Numbered from the stretch's first letter, positions 52,501 to 62,163 are shown. The stretch: DNA of 64,000 nt from Cetobacterium somerae (GCF_022430525.1 NZ_CP092519.1:1056454-1120453); one strand, 5' to 3'. Made by a program: numbers and translations. Notes: a model not told the origin generated them from the letters alone.

Positions 52501-54271
52501 ACTTTTTATATATTCGTTCTTGCTCTGTATCTCCACATATAAAATAAATTTTTTCGATACTTCCTGGTGTAATAGAATTTAAAACAGTTTCTATAGCTAT
52601 TTTGGCTCCTTCTTCAAGAGGCCATTTGTATATTCCCATACCTATACAAGGAATTGCTATTGATTTAAATTTATTTTCTTCAACTATTTTCATTATATTT
52701 TTATAGCATCTTTTTAAGTTTTCATATCTATCAGTTTCTTCTAAATAATATTTAGGCGCTACAGTGTGTACTATCTTTTTAGCTGGAAGATTATATCCAT
52801 CTGTTAAAATTGCCTCTCCAACTTCTAATTTAGAATATTTTGAACACTCTACTTCTAATTCTTTCCCAGCGCCTGGAAAGATAGCACCACAAAGTCCAGA
52901 ACCTCTCATCATATTACTATTAGCCGAATTTATTATAATATCTACCTCTAATAAAGTTATGTCCCGTACTTGGATTTCTATTTTTGGTTCTAAACTTATT
53001 TTTGTATTTTTTAAATAATTCTCATACATTTTTTCTGTAGATAATTTAAATAATTTGATTTTTTTTCCTTGGAAGATTTCAAAAGAAACTTCTCCTATAT
53101 AACTATGTTGTGTTTCTTCTGTTGGAAACAAAAAAGCATTATAATATCTAGTTTTTTCAATTCCTACTTTTTTATAGTATGCTCTATATGATTCTTCATA
53201 TAAAAATTGTTTACCTATATCTCCTATTCCAGGAGCGTTATTTTTTAGTTTTCCTTTTTCATCAAATTCTGTTTCATAGTATTTAGCATCATATATATGT
53301 AAATCATTATTTTCTTCAAATACAATATCTGGAATAAAAGAACTACTGTAGTTATCTTCTTCATTATTAATAGATTTCCAATTTGGTTTAGGAATATTTT
53401 TTCTAAGAGTAGAATCATGTCCTAAAACATTTTGACAAACATTTTCCCAAATTGAATGGTACGATTTAGTTCCATAGATATTAATATCTTCGTAAATACT
53501 ATGTGCTTTTTCTTTTAAAATACTTCTCATTAATTTTAAAAGATTAATCTTTCTTTCTGAAAAATTTTCTCTTAATTCTAAATCTATTTTAAAAATTTGA
53601 TATTCTTCATCTCCTATTAAATCTCCATCAAAATGAAAATCAAATTGAAAGCCATCTAATCCAAATTTTCTAAACTCTTCAAAATATGCTGCTGCATCTG
53701 TTAATAATTTTTTTTGGATACTTCTAATGTAATTTTCTTGTTCCTCTTCTATATCGTGAGTGTAATAGTTCAGATATATTGGATTTTTTAGAGTATTAAA
53801 GTGATTATCTAGCTCACCTATTGTTTTATTCCAATCGATCTCTCCATCACCACAAAGTGTATGAATGTGTCTTTCATTTTCATATAATCCATTTTCTATA
53901 AAATCATCAATTAAACTTTTATATAATGAAAATAAATTTAAATATTCTTCCTCTTCATCACAATCTTTTTCCAATAATGAACTTTTAGATTTTCTATATT
54001 TTTCAAATACTTTAAAAATAGTTTTTATATAATTTCTATGCTCCACTTCTCTTCCAATATAATTTTCATAAGGATCTACTTTATATTTTGGAAAAACTAT
54101 AACTATACAATCTGTTAAAGCAATCATTCCTACAAATCTAAAACTTATACTTTGATTATCTCTGACAACTACATTACTTTCCATTAGTTTATTTAATATC
54201 TCACTATTTTCAAACCGGAAACATTCATCTAAAGCATATTTTTTTAACTCTTTAAAATACAATATTTTCAT
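52478..54271 (-). CDS. McrC/LlaJI-type restriction subunit fused to a C-terminal macro domain
   Basis: 597 residues. Residues 1-420 match the LlaJI/McrC nuclease subunit: an N-terminal domain, CGDGEIDWNKTIGE near 142 (the GxIxWxxTI motif of this group), and the PD-(D/E)xK core FIPDIVFEENNDLHIYDAKYY at about 312-332 (Pro-Asp then Asp-Ala-Lys). From about 425 to 590 there is a macro domain: VDIIINSANSNMMRGSGLCG and IAIPCIGMGIYKWPLE, which form the ADP-ribose pocket. It should cut DNA when loaded by the McrB-like GTPase/ATPase directly upstream (6-bp gap). A macro domain on this subunit is unusual; it may bind or remove ADP-ribose. No methyltransferase is linked, pointing to a modification-dependent (type IV-like) system. 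Confidence 0.82.
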   Translation of the reverse strand: MKILYFKELKKYALDECFRFENSEILNKLMESNVVVRDNQSISFRFVGMIALTDCIVIVFPKYKVDPYENYIGREVEHRNYIKTIFKVFEKYRKSKSSLLEKDCDEEEEYLNLFSLYKSLIDDFIENGLYENERHIHTLCGDGEIDWNKTIGELDNHFNTLKNPIYLNYYTHDIEEEQENYIRSIQKKLLTDAAAYFEEFRKFGLDGFQFDFHFDGDLIGDEEYQIFKIDLELRENFSERKINLLKLMRSILKEKAHSIYEDINIYGTKSYHSIWENVCQNVLGHDSTLRKNIPKPNWKSINNEEDNYSSSFIPDIVFEENNDLHIYDAKYYETEFDEKGKLKNNAPGIGDIGKQFLYEESYRAYYKKVGIEKTRYYNAFLFPTEETQHSYIGEVSFEIFQGKKIKLFKLSTEKMYENYLKNTKISLEPKIEIQVRDITLLEVDIIINSANSNMMRGSGLCGAIFPGAGKELEVECSKYSKLEVGEAILTDGYNLPAKKIVHTVAPKYYLEETDRYENLKRCYKNIMKIVEENKFKSIAIPCIGMGIYKWPLEEGAKIAIETVLNSITPGSIEKIYFICGDTEQERIYKKYLAEKLK

Positions 54272-54277
54272 AGTAAC

Positions 54278-56440
54278 CTATTCCCATTCTTGTGTATTTA
54301 ATTTAGTTAAAAACTCATCCGAATAAATACAATTTCCTATTTTATATTCTTTTACCAATTGAGAAAAACTTAATATATCTTCTGTAAACAATTTTCTTCT
54401 AACACTTATTTTATGCTTTAAAACATCATCAAATATGTACATTAAAAGTTTATTAAGATATGGTGATTCCTCTATCCAGTAAAAATCTTCATCTCCTCCT
54501 GCATCTTGACCGAATTGTGATGGATTTATAAAAAATGGAGCAATTAATCTGTCTTCATTTATTCCATTTTTAAGTAAAAAATTATTTAAATTTTCTCTAA
54601 AGTCATTCCAATAAACACCTTTAGAAACTATTTTTATGTTTTCATTGTTTGTAGAAAAATTTATATCAACAAGATATTTTTTTCCTTCATCTCCAAAATT
54701 TTCGGCATTATCATCAAGTCCTATATACTCGAAGTTCCATCTTCTTTTAAAAGCTGTATCAAGAGGATAAACTCCTTGATCTGCATTGTTCATTGTTGCC
54801 CAAATATATAGATTGCTAGGAAGTGACAAGCCTTTTCCAAAATACTCTTGATATTGACTATCATCTTCAAATTGTTCTCTTAAATATTTTTCTACTTCTG
54901 TTGATATAGCTATTGGATACTCACTTTCGCCACTTTTATTTCTATCTAAAAGCTGAAATATATTCCCAAAAACTCTATCAGCTTTAGCTCTGTTTATTTC
55001 TTCAATTATTAAAAGAAAATTATGTTCTGGATTTTGAAAAGCTTTAACCAAACTTGTCATTAATGGTCCTGGAACATATTTATATATAATATTTTCTGAA
55101 TTATTTTCACTAGGAACTGGTTTATATGTTCCCACAAATTGACCATATGTATAACCATCATAGAATGTAACTCTCTCTACTAATTTTAAAATTTCTTCTA
55201 CAGTTTCTAAACTTTTAGAATTATCATTTTCTAAGTCAAATAGTGGTTCAAAAATTTTCAAATAATCTCCTGTTACTTCTTGGATAGTTGGACGAATTGA
55301 TACTCCTACATAGTCATTTGATAAATTTTTTAATTTCCAATCAACCTTTACAATTTTTCCATCATCACTTTCTTTTGTTACAACTCCTAAAGCCTTTATT
55401 CTAACTGTAGCTGTTGGAATTCCATTTGGTCTTGTTACAAAAGCAGATTTAATAGCAATATAATCCCCTACTTTTATTCCTTTTACCTTATCTATAAACT
55501 TATCATCCCAACCATTTTCCCAATATCCATTTTCTACAAAATCATCTAATTTATTTTCAGGACCCCAAAATGCCCCTACTCCCCAATATCTTCTTTTATT
55601 TACTTCATCATTTTCATCTTCAGAATCAACAGGTACTTCTTTTATTAACTTTACCTCTTTAAATTTTTCTTTACTCTCTTTTTCTAACATATAACTTTTT
55701 CCAGTTCCAGGTGCTCCATATACAATTCTTTGATATTCCATTTTAATCTCCCCATTTTCAATTAGTTCAATATTGTCTTCAATATCTAAATTTTTTATAA
55801 AATTTTCTCCTGTTTCTATAAACTTTTTAAAAGCTATGAAACTATTAAAAGCAAATGCATAATCTTTTAACTTTCCAATTTTTTGTTCTAACTTTTCTTT
55901 TAAAACTGTTAATTCTTCAGAATTTAATAAAAAGAAAAATATTGTATCTTCTATTAAACTATTTTCAACTAGCTTTTCAATATTCTTATTTAATCTATAG
56001 ATACTTGCATCCACAGTTATTTTATCTAATTTTGTATTTTTTCTAGTAACATAAACATCTTCTAACCAAACTCTATATTTTCTTAACACATTATCTTTTA
56101 AATATAATGTCGGTGTTTGTTGTTTTGCTGTTATAAACGAAATATCTGAAGATAAATATTTTTTTAAAATATTTTCTTTTATTAAAGTGCCATTAAAATA
56201 TTTTCTTCCAAGATTTTCGCCATTATATTCTAAATTTTTTTCATCTTTTATTTCATGCCAATCATAACATTCAAACATCCCAACAATTTTTGAATTTGAA
56301 ACGGCAAAAACATATTTTAAACTAGAAAGTTTATCTAATGAAACTCTCCAAGATTTTCTTGCTATTTTGTATACTTCTTCTTGTGTCATTCCCTCTCTAT
56401 AGCTTTGGTTAACAATAACTAGTAAACATTCTTCTTTCAT
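54278..56440 (-). CDS. McrB-like AAA+ NTPase with inserted EVE/PUA-like domain
   Basis: 720 residues, the motor of the restriction module. Residues 1-120 are a small domain (YREGMTQEEVYKIARKSWRVS) that I recall from other defence proteins. Walker A is YGAPGTGKSY near 243. Between it and the rest of the AAA domain lies an insertion of about 100 residues (WGVGAFWGPENKLDDFVENGYW, KVGDYIAIKSAF) of EVE/PUA-like character, a fold that reads modified bases. YTYGQFVGTYKPV follows, then Walker B LLIIEEINRAKADRVFGN near 478 and the McrB sensor TMNNADQGVYPLDTAFKRRW near 556. It is first in the operon behind a promoter at 56481-56509. GTP versus ATP use is undecided. Confidence 0.85.
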   Translation of the reverse strand: MKEECLLVIVNQSYREGMTQEEVYKIARKSWRVSLDKLSSLKYVFAVSNSKIVGMFECYDWHEIKDEKNLEYNGENLGRKYFNGTLIKENILKKYLSSDISFITAKQQTPTLYLKDNVLRKYRVWLEDVYVTRKNTKLDKITVDASIYRLNKNIEKLVENSLIEDTIFFFLLNSEELTVLKEKLEQKIGKLKDYAFAFNSFIAFKKFIETGENFIKNLDIEDNIELIENGEIKMEYQRIVYGAPGTGKSYMLEKESKEKFKEVKLIKEVPVDSEDENDEVNKRRYWGVGAFWGPENKLDDFVENGYWENGWDDKFIDKVKGIKVGDYIAIKSAFVTRPNGIPTATVRIKALGVVTKESDDGKIVKVDWKLKNLSNDYVGVSIRPTIQEVTGDYLKIFEPLFDLENDNSKSLETVEEILKLVERVTFYDGYTYGQFVGTYKPVPSENNSENIIYKYVPGPLMTSLVKAFQNPEHNFLLIIEEINRAKADRVFGNIFQLLDRNKSGESEYPIAISTEVEKYLREQFEDDSQYQEYFGKGLSLPSNLYIWATMNNADQGVYPLDTAFKRRWNFEYIGLDDNAENFGDEGKKYLVDINFSTNNENIKIVSKGVYWNDFRENLNNFLLKNGINEDRLIAPFFINPSQFGQDAGGDEDFYWIEESPYLNKLLMYIFDDVLKHKISVRRKLFTEDILSFSQLVKEYKIGNCIYSDEFLTKLNTQEWE

Positions 56441-56480
56441 CTTTACCCACCTAAATATTTTTTACTTAAACTCTAATTTG

Positions 56481-56509
56481 ATTATACTCTTTAATATGTG
56501 CTTTTACAA
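56481..56509 (-). promoter_or_regulatory. Promoter of the McrB/LlaJI-like operon
   Basis: Minus strand TTGTAA (56509-56504), 17 bp, consensus TATAAT (56486-56481), about 40 bp upstream of the ATG at 56440. Confidence 0.7.
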
Positions 56510-56795
56510 TAATAGTTACTTTATTAATTAGTATAATAATTTTTAGTACTAAATAACTTGTTAAAATAAAATTAATATATCTATAAATTTAAATCCTATT
56601 TATTTTTCCATACCAGAGTAAAGAGAAAAGTTTCCTCTTTTTCACATCTATCATTGTATTATTAAATATATTTTTATTTTATAATGCAATATATCTGCAG
56701 AAAAAGAAAAAAACAATAGAAATATATACAAAATTATATAAAATTTACTATGTCGTTTGTGGTCTAGTCTAGATACAATACCTACAAATAAAGAA
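56510..56795. other. Non-coding spacer between the two restriction operons
   Basis: About 285 bp, A/T-rich, without a supportable gene. I see no repeat or integrase trace; the only elements are the promoter to its left and the terminator to its right. Confidence 0.5.
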
Positions 56796-56819
56796 AAGAG
56801 AGTCCGCAAAGACTCTCTT
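56796..56819 (-). terminator. Terminator of the type I restriction operon
   Basis: Perfect 9-bp stem AAGAGAGTC/GACTCTCTT with loop CGCAAA; on the minus strand it is followed by TTCTTTATTT. It lies 47 bp beyond the nucleotidyltransferase stop. Confidence 0.75.
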
Positions 56820-56866
56820 AATCAAAGCTTATTTATTGTAAAAAATAAACATTAATCTCTAAAACT

Positions 56867-57181
56867 TTATTTTAGTTTTATGTATTTTGATTTAAGTCTT
56901 TCTAAAAAGTTTGTATCTTTTTCTTCTTCAACACTTAATACTGTCAAATCTATAGGTAAATTATTCATTTTTTTTAAAATAAAAGATATTGTATCTAAGT
57001 CGTTTATCAAATTATTTGAATATTTCGAGTATATTAATAATATGTCAACATCATTAGGAGTTTTAGAAGTATCTAAAATAGATCCGTATAAATAAATATT
57101 ATCAAATGAATTAAACATTTCAATATATTCGTTTATTAAATCAATTACATTACATCTTACTAATATATCCATAAAAATCAT
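56867..57181 (-). CDS. Small nucleotidyltransferase-fold protein
   Basis: 104 residues (or 101 from the second ATG at 57172). The MNT/pol-beta nucleotidyltransferase signature is complete at the catalytic strand: YLYGSILDTSKTPNDVDILLIY, with Gly33-Ser34 and the metal-binding Asp44-x-Asp46. The third acidic residue may be in LPIDLTVLSVEEE (Asp near 78). Size and sequence fit the minimal nucleotidyltransferases of the MntA kind, some of which AMPylate a partner toxin. The gene overlaps the 3' end of the HNH gene by 23-32 bp, so it is translationally coupled to it. The partner and nucleotide are unknown. Confidence 0.82.
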   Translation of the reverse strand: MIFMDILVRCNVIDLINEYIEMFNSFDNIYLYGSILDTSKTPNDVDILLIYSKYSNNLINDLDTISFILKKMNNLPIDLTVLSVEEEKDTNFLERLKSKYIKLK

Positions 57182-58283
57182 CCATTGTTAATAAAGTTAC
57201 ACCTAAAATCTTTGAAAAGTTATTTGCTTCCATTGAAATACAACTTTTTCCATTCCAGTTGTGAAGATTAACAACAATACTATCAATTTCAGGTGAAAGA
57301 TTTATTAATGCCATTTTACTCAAACAGTATTCATAAACAAAGATTATTTTAACTTTATTTACTAAAATTTCTCTCAAGTTATTATAATTTAAAAATTCAA
57401 ATCCTAACCCTCTTGAAACAATATATTTTAAAGCAAAGTTAAGGCTTTCTAATCTTACCTTAGCACTTCTAAAACATCCATATTCATAATAAAGTTGTCT
57501 TAATCTAGGTGTATCATTTAAAAAAATTCTTTCTCCATCAGCGAATTCTATATAAGGTTTATCATTTCCTATAGAAATATTTATAACTTTACTCTCATTA
57601 TTTAATTTTGAAATTAGAATTTCTAAAGATTCAACTGAAGGAAGAAATGAACCTTCTATTGGTTCTATTCCAAACATAGAATTAATTTCCTTAGGAAACA
57701 AAATGTATCTACTTTTTTCTTTATCCAAACGAGTAGCTTTAAATTCATCAATATGAGTCAAAAATATTCTTACTATTTCTAAATTTGAAAAAGCTTTGCT
57801 TTCATGACTTTGAAATAGATTAAAGTTATTTTCTAAAAGTTTTTTTAATTTTTCATTATTTATCAATATTTTATTCTCAAATTTATTCCATAATTCTTTT
57901 TGATCATTTAAATAATATTCTTCGTATATAGTTTTATTTTCTAAAAGTAAAGGAAATACTGCAATTTTTAGTTCATTAAAAGTTTTATATTTTTCACCAA
58001 AAATTTTCTCAAATTCATCTTTTCTATTTTGCTTCCATCCTTTAACTTCATCAGATGAAAATGCAAAGTTTTTATCAAAATCTGTGTGACAATTAGGACA
58101 TAAAATAATTAAGTTTTCAAATGAATTATCTTTTGTATCGCAAAAAGGAATTATGTGTGCTCTTTCGATTATATCACCACCATCTACAAATAATTCTTTT
58201 CTACAATTTGGATTCATACATCTTCCCATCGATTCAGCATACAGTCTTCTTTGTATATCTTCCTTTGTTTTTGGTCTTGCCAT
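57150..58283 (-). CDS. HNH endonuclease with a large unassigned C-terminal region
   Basis: 377 residues. The N-terminal zinc-bound HNH domain is clear: Cys22 and Cys27 (CMNPNC), His43 in ERAHIIPF, Asn57 in FENLIILC, then Cys62, Cys65 and His66 (CPNCH). Residues from about 90 to 377 are mixed alpha/beta (SIGNDKPYIEFADGERIFLNDTP, IVVNLHNWNGKSCISMEANNFSKILG) and match no family I can name. It follows the YgjP-type gene by 22 bp in the type I restriction operon and overlaps the nucleotidyltransferase gene. This pairing looks like a small toxin-antitoxin or abortive-infection module carried within the operon; that is inference. Confidence 0.82.
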   Translation of the reverse strand: MARPKTKEDIQRRLYAESMGRCMNPNCRKELFVDGGDIIERAHIIPFCDTKDNSFENLIILCPNCHTDFDKNFAFSSDEVKGWKQNRKDEFEKIFGEKYKTFNELKIAVFPLLLENKTIYEEYYLNDQKELWNKFENKILINNEKLKKLLENNFNLFQSHESKAFSNLEIVRIFLTHIDEFKATRLDKEKSRYILFPKEINSMFGIEPIEGSFLPSVESLEILISKLNNESKVINISIGNDKPYIEFADGERIFLNDTPRLRQLYYEYGCFRSAKVRLESLNFALKYIVSRGLGFEFLNYNNLREILVNKVKIIFVYEYCLSKMALINLSPEIDSIVVNLHNWNGKSCISMEANNFSKILGVTLLTMDDFYGYISKM

Positions 58284-58305
58284 TTTACCTCCATCGCATC
58301 AAATT

Positions 58306-58959
58306 TTATTTATATAAACTTTCTCTTCTTTTCTCCCAATCTGGAAGTTTAACACTCACATATTTAAAAAAAGTCTTGCTATGATTATTGCACTTCAAAT
58401 GAACTAGTTCATGTACCACAACATACTCTATTCCATAGGAAGATTTCTCTATCAATTTCCAATTAAAAATTATCCTTTTTTTTTCAGAATTACAAGACCC
58501 CCATCTTGTTTTCATATCCCTAAATTTTATATGAGGTACTTCTTCTAATCTATCTAAATATTTTTTTGCAATAATCATGATCTTATCTTTTGCTCGTTCT
58601 CTTAACCAATTTTGTAAAAGTTCTTTTTTATCCTCCAAATCACTATTTTCTAAACAGTAAAGATGTATATATCCCCTCATGAATTTCACATATTTTTCTT
58701 TTCCTTTATGAACTTTAAGTCTATAGTTTTTCCCCAAATACTTTACACTTTCTCCACTTATATATTTTTTTTCGGTTTCATTTGTCAAATTATCTTTAAA
58801 AAACTGTATTTGCTTTTTTATCCAATCTTTTTTCTTTTCTAAAAAAGAGTCAATATATTCTTGAGAAGCCGATTCAGGAGCACTTAATTCCACAGTAAAA
58901 TCTGGCCTAACTTTCAAATTAATATTTTTTATTTTTTTCCTCGTTACCTTTACTTGCAT
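58306..58959 (-). CDS. YgjP-like (WLM/DUF45) zinc metallopeptidase
   Basis: 217 residues, M48-like. The zinc motif is His183-Glu184-x-x-His187 in VVHELVHLKCNNHSKTFF, with the third ligand in NHSKTF. RDMKTRWGSCNSEKKRIIFN upstream is the family's other hallmark. Proteins of this kind are often found directly behind hsdR in type I restriction operons, where their role is unproved; control of restriction by proteolysis is one guess. It lies 9 bp after hsdR and 22 bp before the HNH gene. Confidence 0.92.
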   Translation of the reverse strand: MQVKVTRKKIKNINLKVRPDFTVELSAPESASQEYIDSFLEKKKDWIKKQIQFFKDNLTNETEKKYISGESVKYLGKNYRLKVHKGKEKYVKFMRGYIHLYCLENSDLEDKKELLQNWLRERAKDKIMIIAKKYLDRLEEVPHIKFRDMKTRWGSCNSEKKRIIFNWKLIEKSSYGIEYVVVHELVHLKCNNHSKTFFKYVSVKLPDWEKRRESLYK

Positions 58960-58968
58960 CTATACTCC

Positions 58969-61900
58969 TTAGTACATACTATGAGCTACCATTATTACTT
59001 TTTCAATAATAGTATCATTATCAAATTCTATACCAGAACAGCTATCCTCTAAATCCCAAAGTAAATCTTCTAACTCTTGGTGTAACTTATTATGTAGTGT
59101 TGGATTTTTTGCCCAATCAACTTTGCAAGTTTCTAAAAATACTTTATCAAAATCAATTGCTAATTGCGAAAGTAACATCGTATTATTATAAGCCACATCT
59201 TCCATAACTTCAAACTTGTCAACACTATTTTCAGAAAGATTTGTGTTATATGAAATATCATTCACTCCTATTAATTGATCACCTATAAGCATTTTTAAGT
59301 TTTCATAAATTTTTTGAGCTCTAAAATTATCTTTTATAAGTTTAGGGTAACTTTCTTTTTTTAGACTAGCTCCATTCTTTAAAATATCTAAAATCTCTTC
59401 CATTGATTTCAAATAATCCTCTTCAGAAATTCTTTTCGATTTATATTCTTCTAAAGTTTTTTTAATTTTATCAGCTAATGGTTTATATAAAGCTGGATTT
59501 TCTTCATATTTTTTACTTATAGTTTTTGAAACAGCACTTCTTATAGTATCTGCTTTTGCTCTCTTTCCTTCTAATCTTTCTACCTCTTTAGCAAATTCCA
59601 CATTAAAAATATCCACAACTTTTGATAATTTATTAACTCCTGTTGCATCTATAAAAGTATCTAACATTTTTTGCATCTCTTTTTCAAATTTACCAAAATC
59701 AATAGCTTCATGATACCTAATTCTTATAGATGCTCTTAAATCATTATAAAATTTCAAGGCTTTTTTATATCGTTCTAAATCATCACCTAAATAATCATAA
59801 ACCTTTTCTGAAGATAAAGAATATTTTAAAGCTTTTGAATATTCTTTTAAAAGATCGTAAAACTCTTTTCTCAATTTATTATCCTCTAAATAAACCTCAT
59901 ATTCCTCTCTATCACTTTTATTCTTTATTTTCATAAAAAATTCTTGCAGATGTGAATAGTAACTTTTTACTCTACTTATTTCCTCTTTTATATCTATTAA
60001 AGAACCACTTATATCCTCTTCATCAAAATTTTGAAAAGTACTATATGTTGTAAGTGCTCTATCTAGATTTCCAAGAAGTCCCCTGTAATCTATTATATAT
60101 CCATAATCTTTTTCATCAAAAAGTCTATTTACTCTGGCTATAGCTTGCAGTAATGTATGATCTTTTAACTCTTTATCAAGATACAAAGTTGTCGCTCTTG
60201 GAATGTCAAAACCAGTAAGTAGTTTATCAACAACAATTAATATTTCTATTCCATGATCTGATTTAAACTCATCTTTCATTGCCGTTTCATATCTTTCCTC
60301 ATCACCATAGTTGTTGATAATTTTTTTCCACTCATTAACTACAAGCGATTTATTTTCATCTTCTATTTCTTCATTTCCCTCTCTATCATCTGGTGGAGAG
60401 ATTATAAAAGCTGTATTTATTTCTCCTATCTGTTGAAATATTTGATGATATTTTACAGCTTCATATTTAGAGCTCGTTGCAAACATAGCTTTAAACCCTG
60501 TATTTTTCCAGTTATTTTTATAATGTTCATTTATATCCATTGCAATTTCCCAAAGTCTTGTCTCACTTGAAGCAACTTCTTTAAACCTAGACCACTTTTT
60601 CTTCAGATCCTCTCTTTGCTCTTCATTTAATCCTTTGGCCAATATATCAAATCTTCTATTTAATGCATTCTCATTAGTTATATTCTGTTCCACGAGTCTT
60701 CCGTCATAAAGAAGTGGTAAAACTGCCTTATCCTTGACAGCACTATCAATAGTATATTTATGAATCATTCCTCCAAACTTATCCATAGAGTTTTTCTCTT
60801 TTTTCATTAAAGGGGTTCCTGTTAATCCTATAAAACATCCCAATGGGAATGTCTTCTTCATCTTAGCATTTAAAGCACCGTATTGAGTTCTATGAGATTC
60901 ATCTACCAATATAAAAATATTTGAATTATTCAACACAATATTTTCATTAGCTACACTTTCAAATTTATTTACAACAGTTGTAATAACTGCTGATCTATCG
61001 CTTCTAAGTAATTTAGATAGTTCACTACCACTACTTGCTTTTACTACATCCACTTCTGTAGCTTTAAATGTATCTTTTATTTGCTGATCTAGTGCTTTTC
61101 TATCCGTAACTATAATTATCTTAGCGTTATGAATTTTTCTTTGAATAGCCTTTGCTAGCATAACCATTGTTAAAGATTTCCCACTTCCTTGAGTATGCCA
61201 AATTAGTCCACCATGTCTAGAGCCATCTGAATCTGTTTTCTCTATTCTTTTAAGAGTTTTCTTTATTGCGTAGTATTGCTGATATCTCGCAACTTTTTTT
61301 ACTCTATTATCAAAAAGTGTATATTGATATAGTAAATCTATAAACCTATCTTTTTTTAAAAGAGAATAAATATTCTGATCTAATCTATTTATCATTCTAT
61401 CTTTTATAAGATTTTTTAATTCCTTTTCTAAATCTTCCTCTTCATTCCAAACTGCCCAAAATCTAGCAGGAGTTCCCGTAGTTCCATATCTAAACTCATG
61501 GGTATTCCCCGCCATTAAAAGTTGAGCAAATTTGAAAAAATGAGGTATGTTATCTTCTCTTTGATTTCTAATTGTCTGAGATATTCCCTCTTCCGCTGCT
61601 ACCGATGACTTTTTAAGTTCTATTGAAGCTAAAGGAATTCCATTTATAAAAATCACGATATCAGGTCTTTTATGTTTTTCTTTTCCATTAAGATCCATTT
61701 TTTCTACTTCAAACTCTTCTGTAAAATAAAAACTATTTTCCCCAAAATCTTTCCAATCTATATATTTAAAAGAAAAATTTTTTTTAGTACCATCATTAAG
61801 TTTTTCCTCAAGTGTAGTACCATAGTATAAAAAATCTGTAATCTCTGCATTGGCACTCATAAGACCTTTTTCTAAAGAAATATCTAATTTTTCTATAGCC

Positions 61901-62163
61901 TCTTCTATATTCTTTTCGCTAAATTTATATTTAATACCCTTATATTCATAAGAGTTTATTTTTTTTAGATTCTCTGTTAAGATACCTTTAAGCAGAACAT
62001 CCTTCAATTTATTTTTTCTTATCTTAATACACTCATCTTCTGAAATATATCTATATCCCATATTTGTAAGAAGTTCTACTACCTTTTTCTGATCATATAA
62101 TTCTGAAGTATAAATTTTAATCCCCCTCCTGTTACTATTTTTTCTCTTCAATTCTTGAAACAT
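58969..62163 (-). CDS. hsdR: Type I restriction enzyme motor/nuclease subunit HsdR
   Basis: 1064 residues from the ATG at 62163. The nuclease PD-(D/E)xK core RPDIVIFINGIPLASIELKK lies at about 163-182; Walker A WHTQGSGKSLTMV near 324; DESHRTQYG near 420; GLTGTPLM and, later, QAIARVNRLFDEK complete the helicase. It translocates DNA and cuts when HsdS meets unmodified sites. The likelier start is an ATT at 62115: AGGAGGGGG (62130-62122) is placed for it, just after the upstream stop, while the ATG at 62163 has no ribosome site and overlaps the upstream gene by 29 bp. That start gives about 1048 residues beginning YTSELYDQKK. No HsdM is in the window; it should lie beyond 64000. Confidence 0.93.
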   Translation of the reverse strand: MFQELKRKNSNRRGIKIYTSELYDQKKVVELLTNMGYRYISEDECIKIRKNKLKDVLLKGILTENLKKINSYEYKGIKYKFSEKNIEEAIEKLDISLEKGLMSANAEITDFLYYGTTLEEKLNDGTKKNFSFKYIDWKDFGENSFYFTEEFEVEKMDLNGKEKHKRPDIVIFINGIPLASIELKKSSVAAEEGISQTIRNQREDNIPHFFKFAQLLMAGNTHEFRYGTTGTPARFWAVWNEEEDLEKELKNLIKDRMINRLDQNIYSLLKKDRFIDLLYQYTLFDNRVKKVARYQQYYAIKKTLKRIEKTDSDGSRHGGLIWHTQGSGKSLTMVMLAKAIQRKIHNAKIIIVTDRKALDQQIKDTFKATEVDVVKASSGSELSKLLRSDRSAVITTVVNKFESVANENIVLNNSNIFILVDESHRTQYGALNAKMKKTFPLGCFIGLTGTPLMKKEKNSMDKFGGMIHKYTIDSAVKDKAVLPLLYDGRLVEQNITNENALNRRFDILAKGLNEEQREDLKKKWSRFKEVASSETRLWEIAMDINEHYKNNWKNTGFKAMFATSSKYEAVKYHQIFQQIGEINTAFIISPPDDREGNEEIEDENKSLVVNEWKKIINNYGDEERYETAMKDEFKSDHGIEILIVVDKLLTGFDIPRATTLYLDKELKDHTLLQAIARVNRLFDEKDYGYIIDYRGLLGNLDRALTTYSTFQNFDEEDISGSLIDIKEEISRVKSYYSHLQEFFMKIKNKSDREEYEVYLEDNKLRKEFYDLLKEYSKALKYSLSSEKVYDYLGDDLERYKKALKFYNDLRASIRIRYHEAIDFGKFEKEMQKMLDTFIDATGVNKLSKVVDIFNVEFAKEVERLEGKRAKADTIRSAVSKTISKKYEENPALYKPLADKIKKTLEEYKSKRISEEDYLKSMEEILDILKNGASLKKESYPKLIKDNFRAQKIYENLKMLIGDQLIGVNDISYNTNLSENSVDKFEVMEDVAYNNTMLLSQLAIDFDKVFLETCKVDWAKNPTLHNKLHQELEDLLWDLEDSCSGIEFDNDTIIEKVIMVAHSMY

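Noticed and set aside
54278-56440. Classical McrBC (type IV) label
   Set aside because: The nuclease partner fits LlaJI-like proteins better and the motor has a different N-terminus and an insert, so a looser name is used.
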